Shown: positions 28,325-36,377 of the stretch, one piece after another
Layout of the letters: the number at the start of each line of letters is the position of its first letter
Numbering within the stretch: position 1 is the stretch's first letter
NCBI RefSeq assembly: GCF_013364195.1
Contig: NZ_CP054918.1
Span: 2,283,001-2,347,000 of the forward strand
DNA: 64,000 nucleotides
Origin: Streptomyces sp. NA04227
GTDB taxonomy: Bacteria; Actinomycetota; Actinomycetes; Streptomycetales; Streptomycetaceae
Direction: 5' to 3'
Position numbers and translations under genes: made by a program
Notes under the pieces: model-generated
Databases searched by the model: none
What the model saw: the letters and a program-made list of their open reading frames with translations, nothing else
What the model was told of the DNA's origin: nothing

Positions 28325-28708
28325 TCAGCCCCGCGCCAGCAACTTGCCCACCACCGGCAGCTCCGACAGCGAGGCGCCCTCCGACAGCGGCCCGGTGACC
28401 GTCCTCGTACCCACCGGCTTGAAGTCGGCGACCTGGGTCTCCACACCGTTGTCCAGCGGGTCGACGCCGGTATTGGCGAGAGGGTTGATCTGCAGGCCGG
28501 TGATCGAGTCGAGCGCGGTCGGCACGTCCGGGGCGCTGACCTTCGTACCGCTGCCGCTCACGTCGCCCTTGGCCTCGGCCCCCGTCGGAGCCGCGCTCGC
28601 CCCGGCCGCACCCGCGGCGAGCGCCGCACCGGCCGCGCCGAGGGTCAGCCCCGCGCGCAGAAGGGTCCGGGCTGCGGGGGAGTTCCTGCGGGCCGCGTGT
28701 CGGGCCAT
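28325..28708 (-). CDS. Small secreted protein
   Basis: 127 aa from the ATG at 28708. The N-terminus is basic (ARHAARRNSPAARTLLRAG) followed by a hydrophobic Ala/Gly segment ending AGASAA, a signal peptide with a probable cut before PTGAEAKG. The mature part, about 85 residues, has no cysteines and is Ser/Thr/Val-rich, ending LSELPVVGKLLARG. The C-terminus resembles that of the secreted protein at 35799-36233 (LPVAGLLG). No function is known; such proteins are common on Streptomyces surfaces. Confidence 0.7.
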   Translation of the reverse strand: MARHAARRNSPAARTLLRAGLTLGAAGAALAAGAAGASAAPTGAEAKGDVSGSGTKVSAPDVPTALDSITGLQINPLANTGVDPLDNGVETQVADFKPVGTRTVTGPLSEGASLSELPVVGKLLARG

Positions 28709-28989
28709 GTGCTTGCCGCCTCTCGATCTGCCCCCGGGCCACCGCCGGGGATACTCGGCCCAACGAATCCCGGGCGGAGCGGTCACGCGAGACGGATCAC
28801 GCCCAACCGGACCATCACACAAGCGGATTGCGTACGCGCGGACTGGCGGAGAGATCACGCGATACGGCCACGGTTCCTCCTCGGCGCCCCGCCTTTCGTA
28901 CCGCGCGCCCGTGTGACACCCACTGCATTGTCCGCGGAACCGGTCCAGGGGCTCGGCCAACCGCCCAAGATGGCGCACACTGGACTCTC

Positions 28990-29814
28990 GTGAGTTCCCA
29001 TCCCCCCATACCTACGCGCGTCGTGCTGCTCTGCGGCCCCTCCGGCTCCGGAAAGTCCTCGCTGGCCACCCGCTCAGGACTGCCGGTGCTCGCCCTCGAC
29101 GACTTCTACAAGGAGGGCGACGATCCCACCCTCCCGCGGCTGACCGGCACCGACGCCGCGGACTGGGACTCCCCCGCCTCCTGGGACGAGGAGAGTGCCG
29201 TCGCCGCGATCCTGGCCCTGTGCCGCACCGGACGTACCCAGGTGCCGGTCTACGACCTCGCGAGCAGCAGCCGTACGGGCAACAGGGCGCTGGACATCGG
29301 CCGTACGCCACTGTTCGTCGCGGAGGGGATCTTCGCCGCGGAAATCGTGGAACGCTGCCGCGAACTCGGCGTCCTCGCCGACGCGCTGTGCCTGCGCGGC
29401 CGCCCCACCACCACCTTCCGCCGCCGGCTGCTGCGCGACCTGCGCGAGGGCCGCAAGTCGACCCTGCTCCTGCTGCGCCGCGGCTGGCGCCTGATGCGCA
29501 CCGAACGCGCCATCGTCGCCCGGCAGACGGCACTCGGCGCCCACCCCTGCGCCCGCGACGAGGCCCTCGGCCGCCTCGCCGCCGCGGCGGCGGGCCACTG
29601 CGCGGGCGGCCGCGCCCGCAATGCCCGCACCGGCGAGGCGCCGCGCATCCCGGCACAGGCCGACGTCGAGAACGCCTCCGCCAGGGCCGCCGACTCCGTC
29701 GAGGCTCCCGGTACGGCGAGCACGGCCAGTGCAGCGAGTACGGCGGGCACGGCCGGTACGGCCAGTGCCGCCGAAGCCACGCACGCCACCGGCGCACCGC
29801 ACTCCGCCAACTGA
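28990..29814 (+). CDS. Uridine kinase-like P-loop kinase
   Basis: 274 aa from the GTG at 28990. The Walker A motif is LLCGPSGSGKSSL, followed by the substrate segment LALDDFYKEGDDP with the catalytic Asp and VPVYDLASSSRTG. The EGIFAAEIV strand is in the usual uridine kinase place. It probably phosphorylates uridine or cytidine in pyrimidine salvage, in keeping with the nucleoside genes around it. From about residue 220 the tail is low-complexity Ala/Thr/Ser (STASAASTAGTAGTASAAEA) encoded by short imperfect DNA repeats and unlikely to be part of the fold. Confidence 0.78.
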   Translation: MSSHPPIPTRVVLLCGPSGSGKSSLATRSGLPVLALDDFYKEGDDPTLPRLTGTDAADWDSPASWDEESAVAAILALCRTGRTQVPVYDLASSSRTGNRALDIGRTPLFVAEGIFAAEIVERCRELGVLADALCLRGRPTTTFRRRLLRDLREGRKSTLLLLRRGWRLMRTERAIVARQTALGAHPCARDEALGRLAAAAAGHCAGGRARNARTGEAPRIPAQADVENASARAADSVEAPGTASTASAASTAGTAGTASAAEATHATGAPHSAN

Positions 29815-29846
29815 ACCGGGCGGAAGCGGAAAAGGAGTCGAGCCAA

Positions 29847-29874
29847 AGCTGTTGGGCTGAAGCTGTTGGGCTGA
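29847..29874 (+). repeat. 14-bp perfect tandem duplication
   Basis: AGCTGTTGGGCTGA is present twice in direct succession just after the uridine kinase gene. Confidence 0.8.
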
Positions 29875-29994
29875 AGGACCAGCAGCCCGGCCGCGACGCG
29901 GATAACCGGTCAAACTGGCCCATACTCCCGGAAAGCAACATCCGGAGAGTCCGGAAAAAGCAACAAGACCGGAAAGGCCCCCCAGCCCTCCGGT

Positions 29995-30245
29995 CCTGCG
30001 CTCTCCACCCCCGTGGATTCCCCCGTGTTCCCCCGGTCCCCCGTTCTTCTCCGTGTTCCCCCGATACCCCTCGGGCCGCGTCGGGCCCCCCGGCCCTCGG
30101 CATCTCGCCCGTTCTCGTCCCGGGGCAGTGACGCCACCGTTCCCCCACGAACGGCGACGTCAATTCGCCCCAGGCTCCCCCGGTTTCCCCCTGTTTTCCC
30201 CCACGCCGGGTCTCCCCGGCGCCCCCGTGTTTCCCCCGTAGACCT
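29995..30245. repeat. C-run tract (G-quadruplex-prone on the minus strand)
   Basis: About 250 bp with a dozen runs of four or five C, often in CCCCCGTGTT or TTCCCCCG units, directly 3' of sigQ (minus strand). On the sigQ transcript these are G runs. No gene is supported in the 440-bp region 29815-30256. Confidence 0.6.
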
Positions 30246-30256
30246 TCGAAGTGGGC

Positions 30257-31081
30257 TCAGGCAACGAGCTCTTCGAAGGACTCCTCCTCGTCACGGCCGA
30301 AGCTGAGCACCTCGTCCTCGCGCAGCCTGCGCAGCGAACGCCAGATGCTGGACTTGACCGTGCCGACACTGATGTCGAGGATGTCCGCGATCTCCGGGTC
30401 GGTACGGCCCTCGTAGTAACGCAGGACCAGCATCGTCCGCTGGAGTTCGGGCAGCCGGGCGAGCGCCTGCCACAGGACGGCGCGCAGTTCGGTGCCGCGC
30501 ATCGCGTCCGTGTCGCCGGCGGTCTCCGGCAGTTCCTCGGTCGGGTACTCGTTCAGCTTGCGCCTGCGCCAGGCGCTGATGTGCAGGTTGGTCATGGTGC
30601 GGCGCAGGTATCCGCCGACGGCGGCCTTGTCGCTGATCCGGTCCCAGGCCTTGTAGGTCGAGAACAGCGCGCTCTGCAGCAGGTCCTCGGCCTCGAAGCG
30701 GTCACCGGTCAGGTGGTACGCGGTGGCGTAGAGGGAGGCGCGGCGCTCCTGGACGTAGGCCGTGAACGCCGCCTCGGCGTCCGCCCCGCCCGCGACGGTG
30801 CGCCGCTCCCCCGCGGCCTCCCCGTACGTCTGGCCCCCGCGCGTTACCCCTTCGTGTGCGTCAACCACCGTCATGTACGCGGTGTGCTGACGCCCGGTGC
30901 CGCGAGCGCACCCCCGCCCGCTCACGGCACCGGACTTCTCGGTGTTTCCAGCGGTTGTGAAGTTCGTGGAGTTCGTGGTCTTGGTGCCGGCGTTCGCAGC
31001 GGCCTTCATGGCGCTGCGCCCGACGGCGTCGTGCAGACGCGTGACAACTGCGCCAGTTGTGGTGCTGTGCAGTGTGTTCAT
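30257..31081 (-). CDS. sigQ: RNA polymerase sigma factor SigQ
   Basis: 274 aa from the ATG at 31081. The N-terminal 95 residues are Thr/Gly/Ala-rich and unlike a sigma domain. Region 2 is AAFTAYVQERRASLYATAYHLTGDRFEAEDLLQSALFSTYKAW and region 4 ARLPELQRTMLVLRYYEGRTDPEIADILDISVGTVKSSIWRSLRRL; that places it in the SigE-like (SACE) ECF group. It is divergent from afsQ1 as in S. coelicolor (SCO4908), where sigQ and the AfsQ1/Q2 system have opposing effects on antibiotic production. The AfsQ1 box in the spacer argues for direct control by AfsQ1. A later start is possible. Confidence 0.85.
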   Translation of the reverse strand: MNTLHSTTTGAVVTRLHDAVGRSAMKAAANAGTKTTNSTNFTTAGNTEKSGAVSGRGCARGTGRQHTAYMTVVDAHEGVTRGGQTYGEAAGERRTVAGGADAEAAFTAYVQERRASLYATAYHLTGDRFEAEDLLQSALFSTYKAWDRISDKAAVGGYLRRTMTNLHISAWRRRKLNEYPTEELPETAGDTDAMRGTELRAVLWQALARLPELQRTMLVLRYYEGRTDPEIADILDISVGTVKSSIWRSLRRLREDEVLSFGRDEEESFEELVA

Positions 31082-31168
31082 CGTGCGCCCCCCGTCGTCG
31101 GTGTCTGCCGTTCCTCGCCTTGTGACCACAACCTTGCCGACCCCACTTCATGGCGGTGTCCGCCGACT

Positions 31169-31184
31169 GTCACAGGGCTGTCAC
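31169..31184. promoter_or_regulatory. AfsQ1 binding box
   Basis: GTCAC-AGGGCT-GTCAC matches the published AfsQ1 consensus GTnAC-n6-GTnAC exactly. It sits between the divergent sigQ and afsQ1 starts. Confidence 0.75.
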
Positions 31185-31274
31185 AGGCCCCGGGGGCCCT
31201 TCCGGAGGTGTGGGTGCGGTGAGAGTGAACTCAGGAGGTCGAAAGACCGGCACCCCATGGGACAGAATGGCGCC

Positions 31275-31952
31275 GTGCCTTCCCTGTTGCTGATCGAGGA
31301 CGACGACGCCATTCGTACGGCCCTGGAGCTGTCGCTGACCCGTCAGGGTCACCGTGTGGCGACCGCTGCCACGGGCGAGGACGGTCTGAAACTGCTGCGC
31401 GAGGCGCGGCCCGATCTGATCGTCCTCGACGTCATGCTGCCCGGTATCGACGGCTTCGAGGTGTGCCGCCGCATCCGGCGCACCGACCAGCTGCCGATCA
31501 TCCTGCTCACCGCACGCAGCGACGACATCGACGTCGTGGTGGGGCTGGAGTCCGGCGCCGACGACTACGTGGTCAAACCCGTACAGGGACGGGTACTCGA
31601 CGCGCGTATCCGCGCCGTACTGCGCCGTGGCGAGCGCGAGGCCAACGACGCCGCCTCCTTCGGCAGCCTGGTCATCGACCGGGCCGCGATGACGGTCACC
31701 AAGAACGGCGAGGACCTCCAGCTCACGCCCACCGAACTGCGGCTGCTCCTCGAACTGAGCCGACGGCCCGGACAGGCGCTGTCCCGGCAGCAGTTGCTGC
31801 GGCTCGTGTGGGAGCACGACTACCTGGGCGACTCGCGGCTGGTCGACGCCTGTGTGCAGCGCCTGCGCGCCAAGGTGGAGGACGTACCGTCCTCGCCCAC
31901 CCTGATCCGCACCGTACGGGGCGTCGGCTACCGCCTGGACACCCCGTCATGA
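31275..31952 (+). CDS. afsQ1: Response regulator AfsQ1
   Basis: 225 aa from the GTG at 31275, the length of S. coelicolor AfsQ1. OmpR/PhoB type: receiver domain PSLLLIEDDDAIRTALELSL with acidic pocket, phospho-acceptor Asp52 in LIVLDVMLPG, and Lys in DDYVVKPVQ; then a winged HTH with LQLTPTELRLLLELSRRPGQALSRQQLL and RLVDACVQRLRAKVE. Phosphorylated by AfsQ2, it is known to activate antibiotic pathway genes and to respond to nitrogen source. A longer frame to 30897 is rejected because homology starts at PSLLLIED. Its TGA overlaps the ATG of a 22-codon mini-ORF. Confidence 0.95.
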   Translation: MPSLLLIEDDDAIRTALELSLTRQGHRVATAATGEDGLKLLREARPDLIVLDVMLPGIDGFEVCRRIRRTDQLPIILLTARSDDIDVVVGLESGADDYVVKPVQGRVLDARIRAVLRRGEREANDAASFGSLVIDRAAMTVTKNGEDLQLTPTELRLLLELSRRPGQALSRQQLLRLVWEHDYLGDSRLVDACVQRLRAKVEDVPSSPTLIRTVRGVGYRLDTPS

Positions 31953-32017
31953 GCGAGGCACATCCAGCGAACGGCGGGGCACACCAGGCGAGTACGGCGG
32001 GCGGCCGCCGCACGTGA
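31949..32017 (+). CDS. 22-codon linking ORF between afsQ1 and afsQ2
   Basis: ATG 31949 overlaps the afsQ1 stop (ATGA), and its TGA at 32015-32017 overlaps the afsQ2 GTG (GTGA). It encodes MSEAHPANGGAHQASTAGGR plus two residues. The double overlap could couple translation of the two genes across a 61-nt gap. It may have no product function. Confidence 0.4.
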   Translation: MSEAHPANGGAHQASTAGGRRT

Positions 32018-33774
32018 CACAGCCGCAGGACACGACGCACGACACGTCATCCGGCAGTACGCAGGACTCCCCGGCGGACGGCACCGCGGGCAAGACGGGC
32101 GGCTGGGCCGCCGCGCGCAAGGCGATACTCGCGGGCCTGCGCTTCACCAGTCTGCGGCTGCGCCTGGTCGTGGTCTTCGCCCTGGTGGCGCTCACCGCGG
32201 CGGTACTGGCCTCCGGCATCGCGTACTGGCTGAACCGGGAAGCCGTCCTCACGCGTGCCCAGGACGCCGCGCTCAACGACTTCCAGCAGGAGATGCAGAA
32301 CCACGCGAGCGCGCTGCCCACCCATCCGACCCAGTCCGAACTCCAGCGCACCGCGGGGGTGATGGCCCAGAGCAGCCAGCACTTCAGCGTGCTGCTCATC
32401 GGTACGGACGAGGACGGCAACACGGTCGTCGGCAACTCCGACCTGGACCGCTTCACGCTGGAGGACGTACCGCGGTCGCTGCGGGACGCGGTGAACCGCA
32501 AGCAGAACCTCGGCGAGCACAACTCCTCGGCGTACCACCTGTACTGGCAGCGCACCGAGGAGGGCGGTACGCCCTATCTCGTCGGCGGCGTCAAGGTGAT
32601 CGGCGGCGGTCCGACCGGCTACATGCTCAAGTCCCTCGAACCCGAGGCCGAGGACCTGGACTCGCTGGCCTGGTCGCTCGCCATCGCCACCGCGCTCGCC
32701 CTGGTCGGCGCGGCGCTGCTCGCCCAGGCCGCCGCGACCACGGTGCTCAGGCCGGTGCACCGCCTCGGCACCGCCGCCCGGCGCCTCGGTGAGGGCAAGC
32801 TCGACACCCGGCTGCGGGTCTCCGGCACCGACGAACTCGCCGAACTGTCAAGGACGTTCAACCGCACCGCGGAGGCCCTGGAGAAACGCGTCGCCGACAT
32901 GAGCGCGCGCGACGAGGCCTCGCGCCGGTTCGTGGCGGACATGTCGCACGAGCTGCGCACCCCGCTGACCGCGATCACCGCCGTCACCGAGGTCCTGGAA
33001 GAGGAACTCGACGCCGAGACCGGCAGCGTGGACCCGATGATCGAGCCCGCGGTACGGCTGGTGGTCAGCGAGACCCGGCGCCTGAACGACCTCGTCGAGA
33101 ACCTGATGGAGGTCACCCGCTTCGACGCCGGTACGGCCCGTCTCGTACGCGACGACGTCGACATCGCGGACCAGATCACCGCCTGTATCGACGCCCGCGC
33201 CTGGCTGGACGCGGTCGAACTCGACGCGGAGCGCGGGATCATGGCGCGGATCGACCCGCGCCGCCTCGACGTGATCCTGGCGAACCTGATCGGCAACGCG
33301 CTCAAGCACGGCGGCTCGCCGGTACGGGTCTCGGTGCGCACCGAGGACGACGGGGTGGACGACGTGGTCATCGAGGTGCACGATCACGGCCCCGGCATCC
33401 CCGAAGAGGTCCTGCCGCACGTCTTCGACCGTTTCTACAAGGCCAGCGCCTCCCGGCCGCGTTCCGAGGGCAGCGGCCTCGGCCTGTCCATCGCCCTGGA
33501 GAACGCGCACATCCACGGCGGCGAGATCACGGCCGCCAACTCCCCCGAGGGCGGTGCGGTGTTCACCCTGCGCCTGCCGCGCGACATTCACCCCGAGCCG
33601 GTGGCGGGCGAGGAGAACGGCAGGGACGGCGCCGGGAGTGCGGCACGTCCGGCGGGCTCCGGCGGGGCCGACGGCACGGGCGGCGCCTCCGGGAGCGGCG
33701 GTGGTCGCGGGAGCGGCGCCGCCGGGAGTGACGCCGGGGGCAAGGGCACCGAGGGCGAGGACCAGGAGAAATGA
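32014..33774 (+). CDS. afsQ2: Sensor histidine kinase AfsQ2
   Basis: 586 aa. A 45-residue polar N-terminus is followed by helix 1 (LRLVVVFALVALTAAVLASGIAYWL), an extracytoplasmic sensor of about 150 residues, helix 2 (LAWSLAIATALALVGAALLAQAA), HAMP, then DHp with His312 in MSHELRTPLTAI and the ATPase domain (N box LANLIGNALKHG, GPGIPEEVLPHVFDRFYKA, GSGLGLSIALENAHIHGGE). The last 45 residues are Gly/Ser/Asp-rich and not conserved. It phosphorylates AfsQ1. The start overlaps the mini-ORF stop, and the 3' end overlaps the lipoprotein gene by ATGA. Confidence 0.92.
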   Translation: MTQPQDTTHDTSSGSTQDSPADGTAGKTGGWAAARKAILAGLRFTSLRLRLVVVFALVALTAAVLASGIAYWLNREAVLTRAQDAALNDFQQEMQNHASALPTHPTQSELQRTAGVMAQSSQHFSVLLIGTDEDGNTVVGNSDLDRFTLEDVPRSLRDAVNRKQNLGEHNSSAYHLYWQRTEEGGTPYLVGGVKVIGGGPTGYMLKSLEPEAEDLDSLAWSLAIATALALVGAALLAQAAATTVLRPVHRLGTAARRLGEGKLDTRLRVSGTDELAELSRTFNRTAEALEKRVADMSARDEASRRFVADMSHELRTPLTAITAVTEVLEEELDAETGSVDPMIEPAVRLVVSETRRLNDLVENLMEVTRFDAGTARLVRDDVDIADQITACIDARAWLDAVELDAERGIMARIDPRRLDVILANLIGNALKHGGSPVRVSVRTEDDGVDDVVIEVHDHGPGIPEEVLPHVFDRFYKASASRPRSEGSGLGLSIALENAHIHGGEITAANSPEGGAVFTLRLPRDIHPEPVAGEENGRDGAGSAARPAGSGGADGTGGASGSGGGRGSGAAGSDAGGKGTEGEDQEK

Positions 33775-34427
33775 CCAGGCGAGTGCTGCCTCGGACGCGT
33801 GCTCTCTCGCGTGCCCGGGCCCTGACCGCGCTGCGCGCCGCCACGGGCGTCGCCGCCGCCGGTCTGCTGCTGGGTGCCTGTGGGATCCGGCCCACCGAGG
33901 TGCCGACCGACTTCGGCCCCGCGCCCTCGCGCGCGCCGTGCGCGCTGTCCGGTCCCGACGAGGAGGCCAAGGCCGCCCCGGAGGGCATCCCGGTCCAGGT
34001 CTTCCTGGTCTGCGCCACTCAGCTGGTGACCGTGGACCGTGCCGTACGGCTGCCCACCCGGCCCGAGTCCGCGGACCGGCTGCGGGTGGCGCAGGCCCTG
34101 CTCGGACAGCTCCGGCGGATGCCGTCCGAGGCGGAGCGCGAGGCCGGTTACAAGACCGAGGTCCCGCAGGAGACCCGGGTGAGCGGCCCGCGCGAGGGCG
34201 ACCCGGACAGCGCCCTGCGGCTGAGCATCCAGCCCGAGGACCTCTCCACGTACGCGCTGGCGCAGCTGGTGTGCTCGTACACCGCCTCGGCCGCCGCCGA
34301 CGAGGGCCACGGCATCGTCCTCGGCGGCCCCGATCCCGAGCCGCTGCGCCGCTACGAGTGTCCGGAGGAGCTGCGCGCCCGGCCGGGTACGCAGGTGCCG
34401 CCCGACTCGGTGGTGGAGCGGGACTGA
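33771..34427 (+). CDS. Conserved lipoprotein of the afsQ operon
   Basis: 218 aa. A basic N-terminus and hydrophobic stretch end in the lipobox LLLGACGIRP (Cys about 37), so it is lipid-anchored outside the membrane. The mature part has several cysteines (APCALSG, VCATQLV, LVCSYTAS, YECPEEL) that could pair. It overlaps afsQ2 by 4 bp (ATGA), and an orthologous lipoprotein follows afsQ2 in S. coelicolor (SCO4905), suggesting a role in signal sensing by AfsQ2. The last nine codons including the stop are duplicated directly after the gene. Confidence 0.82.
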   Translation: MTRRVLPRTRALSRARALTALRAATGVAAAGLLLGACGIRPTEVPTDFGPAPSRAPCALSGPDEEAKAAPEGIPVQVFLVCATQLVTVDRAVRLPTRPESADRLRVAQALLGQLRRMPSEAEREAGYKTEVPQETRVSGPREGDPDSALRLSIQPEDLSTYALAQLVCSYTASAAADEGHGIVLGGPDPEPLRRYECPEELRARPGTQVPPDSVVERD

Positions 34428-34454
34428 CCCGACTCCGTGGTGGAGCGGGACTGA
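34401..34454 (+). repeat. 27-bp tandem duplication at the lipoprotein gene end
   Basis: Bases 34401-34427 (last nine codons with TGA) and 34428-34454 are identical except for one base. The copy is in frame but behind the stop codon. Confidence 0.85.
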
Positions 34455-34630
34455 GGGTTGGGCCCTGGCCCCTCGGGGCTCATCCGCGCCTTTCGCCGTG
34501 CGACCCGCGTACGCCGTGGGCGCGCGACCCCGGTCGCACTCCACGGTCACCCGTCCCACCTGTTGACACACTGTCTGAGACCTGCCCCGAGCAGGGAACC
34601 GATCCAGCCCGGGCGTACGTCCTTGGGGTC

Positions 34631-35206
34631 GTGCAGCGTCAAGGCTCGGGCGACGACAGCGTCGCGGTACCACTGCGCGCGGCGGGAGTCGTCCTCCTGG
34701 CCGCGCATCTCGCGCTCGTCGCCTGGACCAGTCTGCGCCCGGTGGACGTCGCCTGGGTCAGCGCGACGAATCTGCGTCCGCTGGAAGGCATCCGCGCCGA
34801 CTTCGAGCTGGGCTGGTGGCAGGGCGCCCGCCGGGTCGTCCAGGACCTGCTGATGCTGGCGCCGCTGGGCTTCCTGCTGCCGCTCATCGGCGGACGGCTG
34901 CGCGCCTCGTGGTTCTTCTCGCTGGTGCGCTGCACGGCGGCCGGTGCCCTGGTGTCCATGTGGATCGGGCTGCTGCAGACCTACGTACCCGGGCAGGTCG
35001 TGGACATCGACTCGCTGCTGCTCAACAGCCTCGGGGTACTGCTCGCGCATCTGGCCGTGGTGCCCTGGGCCAGGTCCGCGCTGCGCAGGCGCCGCGCGGC
35101 CGGTGCGCAGGAGGTCGTTCCGGTCGCCGAGGAGGCTCAGGGTCCGACCCCGACGATTGCCGGGGTCGGGTTCGCTCCGTGGGGCGAGGCGCTGCGGCGC
35201 CCCTGA
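34631..35206 (+). CDS. VanZ-family membrane protein
   Basis: 191 aa from the GTG at 34631. Four hydrophobic helices in VanZ order: AAGVVLLAAHLALVAWTSL, VVQDLLMLAPLGFLLPLI, FFSLVRCTAAGALVSMWIGLLQ and VDIDSLLLNSLGVLLAHLAVV, with the conserved LMLAPLGFLLPL, Q-T and VDIDSLLLNSLG segments. VanZ-like proteins change cell-wall or lipid interactions with glycopeptides, but most homologues have no proven role. It is 200 bp after the afsQ operon lipoprotein. A TTGACA at 34563-34568 could start its own promoter, though no clear -10 is seen. Confidence 0.8.
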   Translation: MQRQGSGDDSVAVPLRAAGVVLLAAHLALVAWTSLRPVDVAWVSATNLRPLEGIRADFELGWWQGARRVVQDLLMLAPLGFLLPLIGGRLRASWFFSLVRCTAAGALVSMWIGLLQTYVPGQVVDIDSLLLNSLGVLLAHLAVVPWARSALRRRRAAGAQEVVPVAEEAQGPTPTIAGVGFAPWGEALRRP

Positions 35207-35271
35207 CCCGTACCGTCGAAGACAGCCGACCGAACGATCCGGTCCGGAGATCCGAGGCTCAACCGTGTGCG

Positions 35272-35314
35272 GCTCCGAGGCTTCAACCGCCTCGAAACCG
35301 AGAAGCCTCGGAGC
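35272..35314 (+). terminator. 13-bp stem terminator after the vanZ-like gene
   Basis: GCTCCGAGGCTTC and GAAGCCTCGGAGC are perfect arms around a 17-nt loop. Confidence 0.7.
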
Positions 35315-35437
35315 GTGGGCCCCGTCGACGGGCCCGCGGCAGGTCTCCGCAGAGTTGCGGCAGAGCTGCGGCAGGCGTCGACAGGCCCGCGAGACGGGAC
35401 GTCGTCCTTCCGGACCCTGGACTTTTAGGAGAGCGTC

Positions 35438-35638
35438 ATGAGTGCCCTTGTCCGCCCCAGGAACGGCCGGATGATCGGCGGCGTCTGCGCCGCCCTCGCC
35501 CAGCGCTTCGGCACCTCGACCCGCACGATGCGGCTGATCTGGGTGGTCTCCTGCCTGCTGCCCGGACCGCAGTTCCTGCTCTACCTCGCGCTGTGGATCT
35601 TCCTGCCCGACGAGTCCAAGGCCCCGGCGCCCTGGTGA
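35438..35638 (+). CDS. PspC-domain small membrane protein
   Basis: 66 aa. It starts LVRPRNGRMIGGVCAALAQRFGTSTRTMRLIW, the phage-shock-protein C signature, followed by a hydrophobic helix (FLLYLALWIFLP). PspC proteins sense or answer envelope stress. The ATG has AGGAG 6 nt upstream, preceded by a 230-bp spacer with its own promoter room, so it is probably monocistronic. Confidence 0.85.
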   Translation: MSALVRPRNGRMIGGVCAALAQRFGTSTRTMRLIWVVSCLLPGPQFLLYLALWIFLPDESKAPAPW

Positions 35639-35798
35639 TCCCGGCCTTTCGGTGATCGCGGCCTTGCGCTGATCCCGGCCCTTCGGTGAGCCCGTCCCGT
35701 ACGCGGGCGCAAGACGCCGGCGGGGCGCACGGCAGATGCCGAGCGCCCCGCCGCAGGGCCACGCGCCGAAAGCCCGTGGCCCGGACCGAAGTCAGCCG

Positions 35799-36233
35799 TC
35801 AGCCGAGCAGACCGGCGACCGGGAGGCCGCCGAGGAGCTGGCCGACCGGGCTCTGGGCGCCCATCAGCGAGTCGTCCTGCTGCTTGCCCTGCTGGCCCTG
35901 CTTGCCCTGCTGGCCCTTCTCCCCGCGCTCGGCCGCCTGCTTGCGCTCCGCCTCCTCGGCGAGGGCGCGCGTGGACTCGTAGCCGTCCTTGATCTGGTGC
36001 AGCGGAGCCGTCTCGTTCACGCCGTTCACGACGTCCTGCGGGACGCCGAGGACCTGGTTCACGCCTTCGGCCGCCGGGAGCGTCCCGGGGACCTCGGGTG
36101 CCTGGACGGCACCGGTGACGTTCCCGAGGGCGTCGGTGTCGGCCGGGGCGGCGTTGGCGGCACCCGCACCGGCGGCGGCGAAGGCGGCACCGAGCGCGGC
36201 GACACCGAGGGTCTTGACTGCAGACTGCTTCAT
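35799..36233 (-). CDS. Small secreted protein with Lys/Gln/Gly repeats
   Basis: 144 aa from the ATG at 36233. Signal peptide KQSAVKTLGVAALGAAFAAAGAGAANAA with likely cleavage before PADTDALG. The mature protein has a charged helix (ESTRALAEEAERKQAAERG) and a repeat KGQQGKQGQQGKQQ, then a hydrophobic C-terminus SPVGQLLGGLPVAGLLG. No domain is recognised. It shares its general plan and LPVxG ending with the secreted protein at 28325-28708. Probably exported by Sec and surface-associated or free. Confidence 0.7.
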   Translation of the reverse strand: MKQSAVKTLGVAALGAAFAAAGAGAANAAPADTDALGNVTGAVQAPEVPGTLPAAEGVNQVLGVPQDVVNGVNETAPLHQIKDGYESTRALAEEAERKQAAERGEKGQQGKQGQQGKQQDDSLMGAQSPVGQLLGGLPVAGLLG

Positions 36234-36377
36234 GGTGAATGCGTCCTTGTGACGGGGAACTGAGCGGTCCAAGAACGTATCGAGGTGTTTACCCGCCCGC
36301 AAACACCGAATCGCGCTCGGAAAAACGAATCACCCGCCCCGCAACAAGGACGACAATCAGCCTTGTTCTCCGGAGAG

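Noticed and set aside
29010..29022. CTACGCGCGTCG near-match to the nucleoside operator inside the uridine kinase gene
   Set aside because: One mismatch breaks the dyad and the site encodes protein (PTRV), so it cannot be called an operator, although the gene is functionally related.
30897..31274. 126-codon extension of afsQ1
   Set aside because: It crosses the AfsQ1 box and the sigQ N-terminus; the GTG at 31275 gives the known 225-aa length with Asp52 in place.
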